Positions 1 to 7,180 of a DNA stretch of 64,000 nucleotides are shown piece by piece. Source of the DNA: Cytophagales bacterium (GTDB lineage Bacteria > Pseudomonadota > Gammaproteobacteria > Burkholderiales > Burkholderiaceae_C). Under the pieces are notes generated by a model. That model was not told the origin of the DNA. It saw only the letters and a list, made by a program, of their open reading frames with translations, and did not search any database. Each line of letters opens with the position of its first letter. Position 1 is the stretch's first letter. Where the stretch lies: NCBI GenBank assembly GCA_030054145.1, contig JASGCK010000004.1, positions 1-64,000 on the forward strand, read 5' to 3'. A program made the translations under genes and the position numbers.

Positions 1-1
1 C

Positions 2-442
2 TATAGCGGATGCGCCTTCGCGAGGTTTTACAGAGAGGTAACTGCTTTTTTTAGGTTTATGGAATTCTGGCGCAACGATCGAATGCACAAAGACGAGAGT
101 CATGGCTCTGTTGGAACTTGGCCAAATGATCGAAAGTATGGTTGGGCGGTTGATGGCTTTCGTCCTGGGTTAGAAAACCCAGTCCCCCTTGCCTACGTGA
201 GTGCGGGATACGACAATATTGGCAATCCTGAATCCACATGGCTTGCAAAGAAACCTTGTATTCAGCGACCCTACATTACCTTCACCGACGGCATTACACG
301 CACGATGTGGCTACTCGTTAACCAAGCTGTAATTTTTCCAATTCAGACACGGGTGAGCAATGCCAATCTCATATACAAGCTGGCTGGCGTCGATGCTTAT
401 CCACCATGGACGATTCAAAGCTTTTTTGAAGACGTTGGTTAA
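2..442 (+). CDS. Hypothetical protein, 5' end outside window
   Basis: The reading frame is open from base 2, so the gene probably begins before the window. The first ATG inside it is at 59. I do not recognise a domain. The protein is rich in aromatic residues and has no obvious membrane segment or signal peptide. The codons before base 59 read as ordinary coding sequence, which supports an upstream start. It ends 11 bp from the convergent HEPN-like gene. Conserved plasmid or ICE proteins of unknown function often sit in such positions, but that is inference. Confidence 0.5.
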   Translation, partial: YSGCAFARFYREVTAFFRFMEFWRNDRMHKDESHGSVGTWPNDRKYGWAVDGFRPGLENPVPLAYVSAGYDNIGNPESTWLAKKPCIQRPYITFTDGITRTMWLLVNQAVIFPIQTRVSNANLIYKLAGVDAYPPWTIQSFFEDVG

Positions 443-453
443 TTTCCAAAAAT

Positions 454-846
454 TCACAAAGTAACAATAAGCTTGGCTTGCTCAATAGCTCGCGCAGCAT
501 GCTCTCGATCAACCAGACAGTCCAGTTGATAGTCGGCACGAACGCGTTCGTTTCTTAGCATCCTCAAGGCGCAACCTTTTCGTTTAGAAATTATCGATGC
601 GTTTGTACAATTGGGGTGCACTGAGTCTTGGAACGGATTCGTCAACCGCCGAATCAAAGCCTCGTGCTGACCAAAGTCACCAGTTCCAACATACCCTGGA
701 ATAGACAGTTGTGAGTGCCATTTTTCGCAAGCGTGATAGGCGCCGTAGTAGGCGCGACTAACGGCATTGCGAGCTGCAATTTCGGTTACACCATTCTGAT
801 TGATAACCTCAGCAGAATCGATGAATTCTTGTGCAGTAACAGTCAA
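454..846 (-). CDS. HEPN-domain-like protein
   Basis: A 130-residue helical protein with the segment RAYYGAYHA (about residues 31-39), typical of the small HEPN family, where a polar Arg and His on one helix form the putative RNase site; R31 and H38 fit an R-x6-H spacing. HEPN proteins are commonly toxins, abortive-infection effectors or nucleotidyltransferase partners. The start is TTG at 846-844 and overlaps the upstream gene's stop (TTGA), so the two are probably translationally coupled. The partner is not a recognisable MNT nucleotidyltransferase, so this is not a standard HEPN/MNT module. RNase activity is inferred, not shown. Confidence 0.65.
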   Translation of the reverse strand: MTVTAQEFIDSAEVINQNGVTEIAARNAVSRAYYGAYHACEKWHSQLSIPGYVGTGDFGQHEALIRRLTNPFQDSVHPNCTNASIISKRKGCALRMLRNERVRADYQLDCLVDREHAARAIEQAKLIVTL

Positions 847-1607
847 GCAGCTTCTCCTAGAAAATCAACATAAAAAGGCAAACCAGCAAGATTCTTTTCA
901 ATCAACATGTCTGTCATTTCAAAAGACATTAATGCAGCCTCCTTCGCCGACACGGCGACTCGATAATCGATTTTTACAAAATCGCCAACTGGGCTGACGT
1001 AAAAATCAGGGCTTCGATTTCTCCAAAGCAAGTGCCTGCCGCGCATAACGTCACCTGCAACGTCAATAACACTTGCGCACTGCTCGTCAGTCACATCGTG
1101 ACGGCGAAGTATTTCGGCTGCCTGGCGGAGAGTTGACACATTGGGATAGTCTTCCAGATGGAAGTTCATTTCTAATATCCTTGTAGCTAAAGTGGCAACG
1201 CCTTGAAACCCACCAATAGTAGCGACTGCATGCGGGAAGTTGGCATCAATATGTTCGCCCTTTTGGTTGCAAACAGACAAAGCCTCTTTCAAGGCATCGG
1301 TGGCCAGTAATAAATTCCCACAGAAGACTGTTTTTTGTTTTCTGACGTCAAAAACAGCGCTTGGCCGATTCGCATTCGCATTTTTTAACGCGGAACGCAT
1401 CGCTGAAATATCGCCGTCCAAGTGCGCCAGCTTCGCAGAAAGCATATCGGCCTCGAACCGATCGTATTTTTGAAGTTTCACAATTTCGCGCATCAGTTCA
1501 GTTTTTGAAAATGGCGTGAAGTCACCCAACTTGCTTGCAGTCAAGATGATTTGGTTTAATTTATCGTCAATTTCAGTGGCGATTGTTGCAGGTTGTGGTG
1601 CTGTCAT
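843..1607 (-). CDS. Hypothetical partner of the HEPN-like gene
   Basis: A 254-residue protein, mostly helical by composition, without signal peptide or membrane segment. It is the first gene of a two-gene unit whose second gene is the HEPN-like protein, overlapping by four bases. I cannot name a family. Its position upstream of a likely toxin makes it a candidate antitoxin or sensor subunit, by context only. An inverted repeat sits just upstream at 1633-1651 and could be its operator. Confidence 0.5.
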   Translation of the reverse strand: MTAPQPATIATEIDDKLNQIILTASKLGDFTPFSKTELMREIVKLQKYDRFEADMLSAKLAHLDGDISAMRSALKNANANRPSAVFDVRKQKTVFCGNLLLATDALKEALSVCNQKGEHIDANFPHAVATIGGFQGVATLATRILEMNFHLEDYPNVSTLRQAAEILRRHDVTDEQCASVIDVAGDVMRGRHLLWRNRSPDFYVSPVGDFVKIDYRVAVSAKEAALMSFEMTDMLIEKNLAGLPFYVDFLGEAA

Positions 1608-1632
1608 TATTAGTTTTTCTATAGCTAGATAT

Positions 1633-1651
1633 CTTAACGCATAATGTTAAG
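1633..1651. promoter_or_regulatory. Inverted repeat upstream of the HEPN unit
   Basis: CTTAAC and GTTAAG arms separated by seven bases lie about 25 bp upstream of the start of the minus-strand two-gene unit. Size and place fit an operator for autoregulation, but no DNA-binding domain is recognised in either product. Confidence 0.35.
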
Positions 1652-1693
1652 GTCATGGCTAATTCCGTTGCGATGATTTAAATTTTCCTTTGT

Positions 1694-1978
1694 ATGTCGC
1701 AAAACATCAAGGGCAGCGTCTCATCGAGCGACCATGCTGTTGACTACATGGCTTGCGACGCGCTCCAGTCCCACGTGACTAGGCTGTATGCCAAGGCGGG
1801 TATCAAGGGCGGCAGCGGCCACAGTGGGCGGCGCAGCTTTGCGGACAAGCTACTGGCACAAACAGGCGACATGGATTTTGTCGCTCAGTTGCTAGGGCAC
1901 GATGACATTAGCGTGTCAGCAAGGTATGTTGATCTCAAGCCGCAAATACTGTGCGAGATGTTTGAGAATGCAGTGTAG
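1694..1978 (+). CDS. C-terminal fragment of a tyrosine recombinase
   Basis: 94 residues matching only the end of the integrase catalytic domain: GHSGRRSFADK carries the H-x2-R box, LLGHDDISVSARYVD carries the GH and tyrosine boxes. The N-terminal DNA-binding domain and the first catalytic Arg are absent. It could be a truncated integrase or one of the short solo recombinase-like proteins seen on plasmids. It lies just upstream of the XRE regulator. Independent recombinase activity is unlikely because one catalytic Arg is missing. Confidence 0.6.
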   Translation: MSQNIKGSVSSSDHAVDYMACDALQSHVTRLYAKAGIKGGSGHSGRRSFADKLLAQTGDMDFVAQLLGHDDISVSARYVDLKPQILCEMFENAV

Positions 1979-1982
1979 AATA

Positions 1983-1997
1983 GTAACCAATGGATAC
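1983..1997. promoter_or_regulatory. Operator-like palindrome over the XRE gene start
   Basis: GTAACCAATGGATAC, one base off a perfect 7-1-7 palindrome, spans the ATG of the XRE gene at 1990. The same sequence in perfect form occurs at 2211-2225 in the next promoter, so both are likely binding sites of the XRE protein between them. Confidence 0.55.
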
Positions 1998-2211
1998 AAC
2001 TACATTAGCGGCAATCCGCAAACAACTTGGAGTCACGCAAGAGGGCATGGCAGAGCTATTGCAATGCGCTCACGTTAGCTATAAGCGCTACGAGCTGGGC
2101 ACACGCGACATACCGAGCTACATCGCTGTGGCCGCTAAGATGTTGCAGTTTTTACACAAAAACGATCTTTTAAAAAGATTTGAAACATTTTTTAAAAAAG
2201 GCTTGCATTAG
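1990..2211 (+). CDS. XRE-family helix-turn-helix regulator
   Basis: A 73-residue protein consisting almost entirely of one helix-turn-helix domain: LAAIRKQLGVTQEGMAELLQ is helix 1 to helix 2, followed by a recognition helix around residues 27-37 (HVSYKRYELG). Such small Cro/C-like proteins are dimeric repressors or activators. The palindrome GTATCCAATGGATAC at 2211-2225 fills the spacer of the following promoter, and a near copy overlaps this gene's own start codon. The protein therefore probably represses the downstream genes and itself. Confidence 0.75.
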   Translation: MDTTTLAAIRKQLGVTQEGMAELLQCAHVSYKRYELGTRDIPSYIAVAAKMLQFLHKNDLLKRFETFFKKGLH

Positions 2212-2231
2212 TATCCAATGGATACTATAAT
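2203..2231 (+). promoter_or_regulatory. Promoter with operator in its spacer
   Basis: TTGCAT (-35, 2203-2208), a 17-bp spacer and TATAAT (-10, 2226-2231) form a near-consensus sigma70 promoter. The perfect 7-1-7 palindrome GTATCCAATGGATAC occupies 2211-2225 inside the spacer, ideal for steric repression. Transcription should begin near 2238, almost at the ATG at 2239, so the first mRNA may be leaderless. Confidence 0.75.
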
Positions 2232-2238
2232 TAGACCC

Positions 2239-2463
2239 ATGAACAAACCACTAATCAATTCTGAGCCATTTCTCAGAAGCCCGTTCAAAATCATTTTGAG
2301 CGACAAGACCGAGGCGGCGCATCCAGAGGCCAACCTTCACGCAGTCAAGGGTGATGACGGGTGCTTGTATTTGGGTGGGGTGATTGGTACGCACAACGGC
2401 AATGCCTTCTTTCCGAGCGCCTGCTATGCGGCTGGCGCATGGACTTCAATCCACAAACTCTAA
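2239..2463 (+). CDS. Small hypothetical protein, probably leaderless mRNA
   Basis: 74 residues from ATG 2239. An upstream ATG at 2218 lies inside the promoter just described, so the internal start is preferred. The product is soluble by composition and has no recognised domain. Because the -10 box ends at 2231, the transcript would start at or one to two bases before the ATG. It heads a series of short genes, each followed by a stop codon and an AAGGAAAA-type ribosome-binding site. Confidence 0.45.
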   Translation: MNKPLINSEPFLRSPFKIILSDKTEAAHPEANLHAVKGDDGCLYLGGVIGTHNGNAFFPSACYAAGAWTSIHKL

Positions 2464-2475
2464 GGAAAATCCGCA

Positions 2476-2598
2476 ATGACAAAAGCAAAAAGCAAACCTA
2501 GCCTTGATGAATGCGTAGAGGCGCTTGCTCGCATTGTTGCCGCGGTCCAGTTCAAGCGCGTCTATCTAATATCAAGCCGACCACAGCGCATTTTCTAA
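2476..2598 (+). CDS. Very small ORF, 40 residues
   Basis: ATG at 2476 follows the sequence TAAGGAAAAT, in which the previous gene's stop codon runs directly into a ribosome-binding site. The product begins MTKAKSKPSLDECVEALARI and contains one likely amphipathic helix. No family is recognised. Support is the spacing pattern shared with the next ORFs rather than any homology. Confidence 0.4.
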   Translation: MTKAKSKPSLDECVEALARIVAAVQFKRVYLISSRPQRIF

Positions 2599-2627
2599 AC
2601 ACGCAGTAATTCAAACAAAGGAAAATC

Positions 2628-2831
2628 GTGAACAACCTGACCAGACTCGAATACCTTGCAGGATGTGCCTTGCAAGGGCTTATGGCTAATCCTGAGCGAT
2701 ACAAGTACATCGCGGGGTTGGTCGATACCAAGAAACTAAGTCAAGCTGCTGCAACCAAAAAAAACGCTGAGAAAGCCCTAATGATCGCTAAAGAGCTTGA
2801 TCGTCAGCTTCCAACTAAGAAAATAAAGTAA
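2628..2831 (+). CDS. Small phage/ICE-type hypothetical protein
   Basis: 67 residues from a GTG start at 2628 preceded by AAAGGAAAATC. The opening, NLTRLEYLAGCALQGLMANP, resembles small phage proteins of unknown function that begin with a TRLEYxAG segment; this is from memory of the pattern, not a search. The C-terminal half is lysine-rich and helical. It belongs to the small-ORF series 2239-3602. Confidence 0.5.
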   Translation: MNNLTRLEYLAGCALQGLMANPERYKYIAGLVDTKKLSQAAATKKNAEKALMIAKELDRQLPTKKIK

Positions 2832-2843
2832 GGAAAATCAATC

Positions 2844-3206
2844 ATGACAAATATTGACCCATTTATTGTCAAGGTGACTCTTTGCGCTGATGTTGTTTGG
2901 GCGTTAATGAGTGGATTTCAAGAAGATATTGAAGCCGCAGTTGGGTTGCTGAAAAATGAATTCGGCAGTCACTGGTCAACGACGACTGCGGTTCAATTTA
3001 TGTCAGGTAAAGACGCGCACGAGAGGATAAGCCGAGCGACCACAGGAAGTAAAAGCCGCCTGTTAGGAGCGCATAATTTGGCGCGAATAGTCAGTAGTGA
3101 ATTGAAGCTTGGTGAAGTGCAATTGCCTGATGGAATTGACTTAGCCGAATTAAAAGCCACGATGCTGGCAGAAGGTGTTGAGTTCCCATTTGAAGAAAAA
3201 GTTTAA
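2844..3206 (+). CDS. Hypothetical protein, 120 residues
   Basis: Starts at ATG 2844 after TAAGGAAAATCAATC, the same stop-plus-ribosome-site junction as its neighbours. It is soluble, with no membrane segment and no domain I recognise. It is the longest member of the short-gene series and may be the main functional product of that operon. Its last codons run into the ribosome-binding site of the next gene. Confidence 0.5.
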   Translation: MTNIDPFIVKVTLCADVVWALMSGFQEDIEAAVGLLKNEFGSHWSTTTAVQFMSGKDAHERISRATTGSKSRLLGAHNLARIVSSELKLGEVQLPDGIDLAELKATMLAEGVEFPFEEKV

Positions 3207-3216
3207 AGGAAAAATT

Positions 3217-3423
3217 GTGAATTCAAAGGTCATCTTCACGTTCTTGATATTCACCTTCGTCCACATCGTGATTTACGTTGGTTTGGTTGGTAGGTGTAAT
3301 TTTGGAAGCTGTGGCAGTGGGCTTTTTGCGCCACTGTTTGAGGCTTTCTATTACAAGGGCTGGCTTGCATACTCTTATTTAATCTCTGTGCCGCTGCTAA
3401 TGTATGCGGCAAAAAAAATCTAA
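3217..3423 (+). CDS. Small two-helix membrane protein
   Basis: 68 residues from a GTG start at 3217 preceded by TTTAAAGGAAAAATT. Two hydrophobic segments are visible: about residues 5-24 (VIFTFLIFTFVHIVIYVGLV) and about residues 48-66. Cys residues sit between them. It is probably an inner-membrane protein. No family is recognised. An upstream start at 3175 is possible but lacks a ribosome-binding site. Confidence 0.45.
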   Translation: MNSKVIFTFLIFTFVHIVIYVGLVGRCNFGSCGSGLFAPLFEAFYYKGWLAYSYLISVPLLMYAAKKI

Positions 3424-3430
3424 AGGAAAA

Positions 3431-3529
3431 ATGATGCAGTGCCAATCTGAAATTGCAATAGCGTTAGGTCTTTTATTGATAACTCTTCCGCATGGGGTAC
3501 AGCGCAATTCGAGCTTCCGAACTTTCTGA
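3431..3529 (+). CDS. Very small ORF, 32 residues
   Basis: ATG 3431 (or 3434) follows TAAAGGAAAA, the motif used by the preceding small genes. The product has one hydrophobic stretch (IAIALGLLLITL), so it could be a single-pass membrane micropeptide. The evidence is only the ribosome site and the hydrophobic stretch. Confidence 0.3.
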   Translation: MMQCQSEIAIALGLLLITLPHGVQRNSSFRTF

Positions 3530-3602
3530 TTTGCTTGTCGAGAATCTTGATGGGTTGTATCAAAAAGGGCGTTGGATTGGTCGTAACAAAGATTTTAATT
3601 AG
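3492..3602 (+). CDS. Very small ORF, 36 residues
   Basis: Begins at ATG 3492 inside the end of the previous ORF in another frame and reads MGYSAIRASELSDLLVENLD to the stop at 3600-3602. Its composition looks coding, with a plausible helix followed by a basic tail, but it lacks a strong ribosome-binding site. It ends 29 bp before the integrase gene. Tentative. Confidence 0.3.
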   Translation: MGYSAIRASELSDLLVENLDGLYQKGRWIGRNKDFN

Positions 3603-3631
3603 TCTGTCAGCTTGTGCAAAGTAGATAGTAA

Positions 3632-5599
3632 ATGGCAGGCCGTCCACTAGGCTCATTTGAGAATGTCGCATTAGACATTCATCTTGGCTTGCATCACTTC
3701 GCATTTTTACGCTCTGGTGCTGAAGGTCTTGATCTTGTTGACGCTGCCGAGCGCTATATGCTTTGCATGGAGCGTATTGATGCTCGTACAGCTAAAGCCC
3801 TTGAGCGTCGTTTACTCCGTCAGGTCATCGCTGCGGCTGAAGCGCTGAACGATGTTACAGCGTCTATTCAATTAGAAGCGCTAACCTGTGAAAACGATCA
3901 AGCGATATCCGATTTCGTCCCCAGTCTCGATGACTTTGCAGACGAACATGGTGGATCCGACTTTTACGGCCAAGATGAGTTGCTCGCACTCTACAACGAA
4001 AAGTATGGGGATATAGTTGCGCAAGTCGAGCGCAGAGCGAGTGTCATTAAAAGACGCATTAGCGCACTCGAAGCTCTACAAAATAGATTGACTAGAATTC
4101 CACGCGGCGATGATGCTGCGTTACTTTGGTTGCCACAGGAACTCGCACTGCGTTTACGCGAGCACGGTGTAGTCACGTTGGACAATATGGTGACGTTTAT
4201 CAACGCCGCAGGTCGTACCTGGCACCGCAAGATCAAGCGGCTCGGATCCGTGCGTGCTAGGCGTTTGCTGATGTGGATTACTCAAAACCAAGAGATCTGG
4301 CGTGAACAGCTCAAACCCAGTATCGCGCAGCTCGCAAGTAACTCAAAAGAGGATGCTTTAAATTTCGCACCTAGCTTGCAAGCGTCATCTGTGATAGCTT
4401 GCAGCGAATCACTATCGAACAGTCATACTGATCGTGCGGTCCAATTTGGATTAGTGCCACTGGATTGGCTCGATATTCCCGAACACCTGTCAGGCGCACA
4501 TGGATTATTCCGCGCGCATGATGCGAACACGATCAATGCAGACACTGATATACAAGCCATCCAAGCTTGGTTCACCACGTTGGCGGCTAAGTCCTCGAAC
4601 ACTCTTACGACTTACAAGCGTGAGATCGAACGCTTTTACCTATGGTGCTTATTAGAAGCAGGCAAGCCACTCTCTAGCATCGATGCGACCGATTGCATGG
4701 CGTTTAGGGCGTTTATTTTGAAGCCACCAGCGCATTGGGTGTGCGCACTCCCTGTAGCACGCTCTAGCAGCGATTGGAGGCCGTTTAGAGGCGCGTTGAC
4801 GGCAAGAAGTGCGTCGCTTTCACTTACGGCGGTCTCGGCACTGTTTAAGGCATTACATGGATCACGTTATTTGTTTGCCAATCCAATGCCCTCAATAACC
4901 AGCAGCGCAAGTGCTGTGGTCAAGGTCGATGTGAGTCGATCGTTTACAGAGCAAGACAAGCAAGGGATCAAAGATGTCTTGATGCAGTTGCCAAATCGAC
5001 CAACGTCCACACGCCTTCGTGCGGCGGTCGTATTGCTGCTGACATCTGGCCTGCGGATGTCGGAGCTGTCACAGGCAACGTGGGCAGATATCGAACCCAT
5101 GCGGATAGAGGGTTATGAATCGAATTTGATGCAACTACGCATTGTTGGTAAGGGTCTGGTGGAGCGTTTAATTCCAATACGTGAAGAAGTTTTGGAGGCG
5201 CTGCGCGCGCACCAAGCGGACATGATTGAGCTGGGACTCCTTAACGATTCGGATCCAAGTAAATCTCCATTGCTTTGTGCAATCCATAACGGCGTTGGTT
5301 CAGTGCATCGGAGATCAGGTAGAGCATGGACTGCACCAGGCATTTACCGTGCTCTCAAACGCTTGTTTGCGAGGGTTGCCAAAACACCCGCAGCTGCGCA
5401 CTCTAGTAGCGATTTTAAAAAGGCATCTGGCCATTGGCTTCGCCATACTTTTGGGCACGCCGTACTCAAGTCATCGGGGGATAGATTACCTGTTGTGCAG
5501 CAGTTGCTGGGACACAGTTCGATCACCACTACCGCCATTTACGTAAAGGCCGATATGAGCGCACGTGCTGTTGCAATTGCCTCTCTTCCAGATTTTTAA
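3632..5599 (+). CDS. Large tyrosine recombinase (DUF3701-type integrase)
   Basis: 655 residues. The C-terminal catalytic domain has the full signature: TSGLRMSEL (Arg near 475), a GKG turn near 507, HWLRH (His near 601, Arg near 604), LLGHSS (His near 628) and the nucleophile Tyr near 637 in TTTAIY. A SAM-like core-binding domain precedes it from about residue 300. The N-terminal 200 residues, with the opening GRPLGSFENVALDIHLGLHH, resemble the extra domain of the DUF3701 integrase group found on plasmids and ICEs. It would catalyse site-specific integration or excision, probably of this element. ATG 3632 is the only upstream Met in frame. Confidence 0.85.
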   Translation: MAGRPLGSFENVALDIHLGLHHFAFLRSGAEGLDLVDAAERYMLCMERIDARTAKALERRLLRQVIAAAEALNDVTASIQLEALTCENDQAISDFVPSLDDFADEHGGSDFYGQDELLALYNEKYGDIVAQVERRASVIKRRISALEALQNRLTRIPRGDDAALLWLPQELALRLREHGVVTLDNMVTFINAAGRTWHRKIKRLGSVRARRLLMWITQNQEIWREQLKPSIAQLASNSKEDALNFAPSLQASSVIACSESLSNSHTDRAVQFGLVPLDWLDIPEHLSGAHGLFRAHDANTINADTDIQAIQAWFTTLAAKSSNTLTTYKREIERFYLWCLLEAGKPLSSIDATDCMAFRAFILKPPAHWVCALPVARSSSDWRPFRGALTARSASLSLTAVSALFKALHGSRYLFANPMPSITSSASAVVKVDVSRSFTEQDKQGIKDVLMQLPNRPTSTRLRAAVVLLLTSGLRMSELSQATWADIEPMRIEGYESNLMQLRIVGKGLVERLIPIREEVLEALRAHQADMIELGLLNDSDPSKSPLLCAIHNGVGSVHRRSGRAWTAPGIYRALKRLFARVAKTPAAAHSSSDFKKASGHWLRHTFGHAVLKSSGDRLPVVQQLLGHSSITTTAIYVKADMSARAVAIASLPDF

Positions 5600-5605
5600 A
5601 TTTCT

Positions 5606-5820
5606 TGCTAAGATACAGTTTCTTTGAACGCTGAGGCGACTCAGCCCCTTAGAACGCGGCGCAAGCCGTACCCTATATCGCTTGGCATCAAGTCCTCCAC
5701 ACTCGCAAGAGTGCGTGACTGGCGATGTGATCGCAAGATCATTCGGTGCTTTCTGTTAGTTTTTTTCAACCCACTGGGAACTCCTATTCCCAGTCGGGCT
5801 ATGGTGTTCCCTATTTTTTT
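5606..5820 (+). promoter_or_regulatory. Structured leader RNA, copy 1 (full type)
   Basis: TGCTAAGAT at 5606-5614 can serve as an extended -10 promoter. The transcript would contain: hairpin P0 5630-5645 with loop GCGA; P1 5657-5668 with loop GCAA followed by TACCCTAT; P2 ATCGC 5677-5681 with GCGAT 5722-5726; the CAAGTCC core; AGTC 5691-5694 pairing GACT 5717-5720; P3 5700-5713 with loop GCAA; and P4 5728-5741 with loop GCAA. Then come three attenuator strands: GGGAAC 5776-5781, TTCCC 5787-5791 and GTTCCC 5806-5811, the last followed by TATTTTTTT. The same architecture recurs at 6425, 8986, 11847 and 54197. Confidence 0.75.
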
Positions 5821-5833
5821 AGGAGTACACATC

Positions 5834-6307
5834 ATGAAAAAAATCTTCTTCATCTCTCTGCTTTTTATTTGCAGCTTTGCTCATGCACAGTTTGGCGGCG
5901 TATTAGAGCAACAATCTCGAAATCCATCTGACTATTCGCGTTCCGACGCGATGACGCAAGGTCGGGTTATTGAGGCGGTTGTTGAACAAGTACGCACTGT
6001 CACATTGCAGTCTGGCGAAGGTTGCCGCGCAAGCGGTGCTCTCGTTGGCGGCATGATCGGTGCCTTGCTTGGTCGGAAGGAAACTTCATACCAAGGACAG
6101 GCGCTGGTTGGCATGCTTGGCGCATTGGGCGGCTCACAAGTGGGCGGTTCAATATGCAAGGACAATGGCTTGGAGTTGATCGTGAAGCTGGACACAGGTG
6201 GTTTGCTTGTTGTCCCGCAACAAGTTGACCCCACGCAATCCTTTGTTAAAGGACAGCGTGTTGGCTTGGTTCAAATCAACGGCAAGTCTCGCATCATTGC
6301 CATTTGA
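5834..6307 (+). CDS. Secreted or outer-membrane glycine-zipper protein
   Basis: 157 residues from ATG 5834, preceded by AGGAG. A signal peptide is clear: MKKIFFISLLFICSFAHA, cut before QFGG. The middle carries glycine-zipper repeats, GALVGGMIGALLG and GMLGALGGSQVGG, like the 17-kDa antigen/SlyB-type families that insert in membranes. Two Cys flank the zipper. The role in the ICE is unknown; an envelope or mating-pair function is possible. Longer in-frame starts would run through the structured leader and are rejected. A terminator follows at 6324. Confidence 0.65.
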   Translation: MKKIFFISLLFICSFAHAQFGGVLEQQSRNPSDYSRSDAMTQGRVIEAVVEQVRTVTLQSGEGCRASGALVGGMIGALLGRKETSYQGQALVGMLGALGGSQVGGSICKDNGLELIVKLDTGGLLVVPQQVDPTQSFVKGQRVGLVQINGKSRIIAI

Positions 6308-6323
6308 TGCTCGTCCGCATCAC

Positions 6324-6366
6324 AAAACCCCTATTGATCTGTAAAGGTTGATAGGGGTTTTGCTTT
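6324..6366 (+). terminator. Rho-independent terminator
   Basis: AAAACCCCTAT (6324-6334) pairs perfectly with ATAGGGGTTTT (6351-6361), followed by a T-rich tract. It ends the glycine-zipper transcript. Confidence 0.85.
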
Positions 6367-6379
6367 TGCAAAATAAAAA

Positions 6380-6409
6380 TTGACAACAGCCTAAATTTAT
6401 GGTGATAAT
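6380..6409 (+). promoter_or_regulatory. Strong promoter for the DUF3577 leader
   Basis: TTGACA at 6380-6385 (perfect -35), an 18-bp spacer and GATAAT at 6404-6409. Transcription would begin near 6416, just before hairpin P0 of the leader. This shows the leader is transcribed as about 225 nt of 5' UTR. Confidence 0.8.
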
Positions 6410-6424
6410 TAACGTACTTTCGAT

Positions 6425-6619
6425 GCGAAGCGATTCGCGCCTTTAGTACGCTGGGCAACCAGCACCCTATGTCGTCAGGCTCCAAGTCCTCTCGATCAAT
6501 GCACCGTAAGGTGTGTGATTGATGGCTGATGACACTCGCAAGAGTTGGAGTTTTTCTGTTAGTTTTATCAACCCTTGGGGAACAATCTTCCCCGATAGGG
6601 TTTGAGCGTTCCCCTTTTT
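6425..6619 (+). promoter_or_regulatory. Structured leader RNA, copy 2 (full type)
   Basis: P0 6425-6438 is GCGAA-GCGA-TTCGC; P1 6450-6463 is GCTGG-GCAA-CCAGC, then ACCCTAT. P2 TGTCGTCAG (6470-6478) pairs with CTGATGACA (6526-6534). AGTC pairs with GGCT by one wobble. P3 ends in a GTAA loop, and P4 (6534-6545) is ACTC-GCAA-GAGT. Attenuator strands are GGGGAAC 6577-6583, TTCCCC 6588-6593 and GTTCCCC 6608-6614 with T5 at 6615. The outer pair is CAACCC with GGGTTTG. A motif named for DUF3577 genes may already be described; only a covariance-model search can tell whether this is the same. Confidence 0.8.
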
Positions 6620-6641
6620 CTTTTGTTTAAGGAGAACTCTC

Positions 6642-7160
6642 ATGTCAAACGCAACAGCAACACAAACCAACGCTACACCAGCTGAAGGTTCAAACTACAT
6701 CAATCTGCACACAAACGGAATCGGTTACGCAAACCGCGCCCGTGTGGTCACACCTAAAAAAGGCTCAGGCTTTTTGGCGGTATCGATCAGTGCCATGTTT
6801 GGCGAAAAAGGCGTCGAAAAGGGCATCACGTATGTCCCCTACGACGTTAAAGCTGTCACCGCTCAAGCTGAAGATGTCCTGCGTCAATTCGAGGCAAGCA
6901 TCAACGACCAAAACAAAAAAGTTTTGGTTCGTTTTCAGATTGGCGATGCCTTCATCGACTCATTCACCTATTCCAACGGCCCTAAAGCTGGACAGATGGG
7001 CATGACGATGAAAGGTCGCTTGCTCAAAGTCACCCACGTGTGGGTTAAAGACGCAGGGCAAGATGACGGTAAAAACGTGCTGGTCTATGACCTAGCTGCT
7101 ATCCAAGCCGCACAAGCTGCATCGCAAGGTGAAGCTGAGCGTACTGGCACGCAAGGCTAA
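6642..7160 (+). CDS. DUF3577 / STY4534-family ICE protein
   Basis: 172 residues from ATG 6642, preceded by AAGGAG. The core YINLHTNGIGYANRARVV (about residues 20-37), then a short strand, a helix and KVLVRFQIGDAFIDSFTY, fits the DUF3577 (STY4534-type) family. These genes lie in the replication/maintenance part of SPI-7/PFGI-like ICEs, often near ssb. The function is uncertain; an association with single-stranded DNA has been supposed from the neighbourhood. The C-terminal 30 residues are Ala/Gln-rich and probably disordered. Expression is likely set by the structured leader and promoter at 6380-6619. Confidence 0.85.
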   Translation: MSNATATQTNATPAEGSNYINLHTNGIGYANRARVVTPKKGSGFLAVSISAMFGEKGVEKGITYVPYDVKAVTAQAEDVLRQFEASINDQNKKVLVRFQIGDAFIDSFTYSNGPKAGQMGMTMKGRLLKVTHVWVKDAGQDDGKNVLVYDLAAIQAAQAASQGEAERTGTQG

Positions 7161-7180
7161 TCGCCAATTCAACTCACTCT

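Noticed and set aside
6526-6550. Hammerhead ribozyme core in leader copy 2 (CTGATGA then a stem)
   Set aside because: The required GAAA after the stem is absent and the other copies have CTGGYGATG instead, so the match is by chance.
6464-6601. Long-range pair ACCCTAT with ATAGGGT in leader copy 2 as a conserved pseudoknot
   Set aside because: It works in copies 2 and 5, partly in 4, but not in 1 or 3, and competes with CAACCC/GGGTTTG, so I do not claim it.
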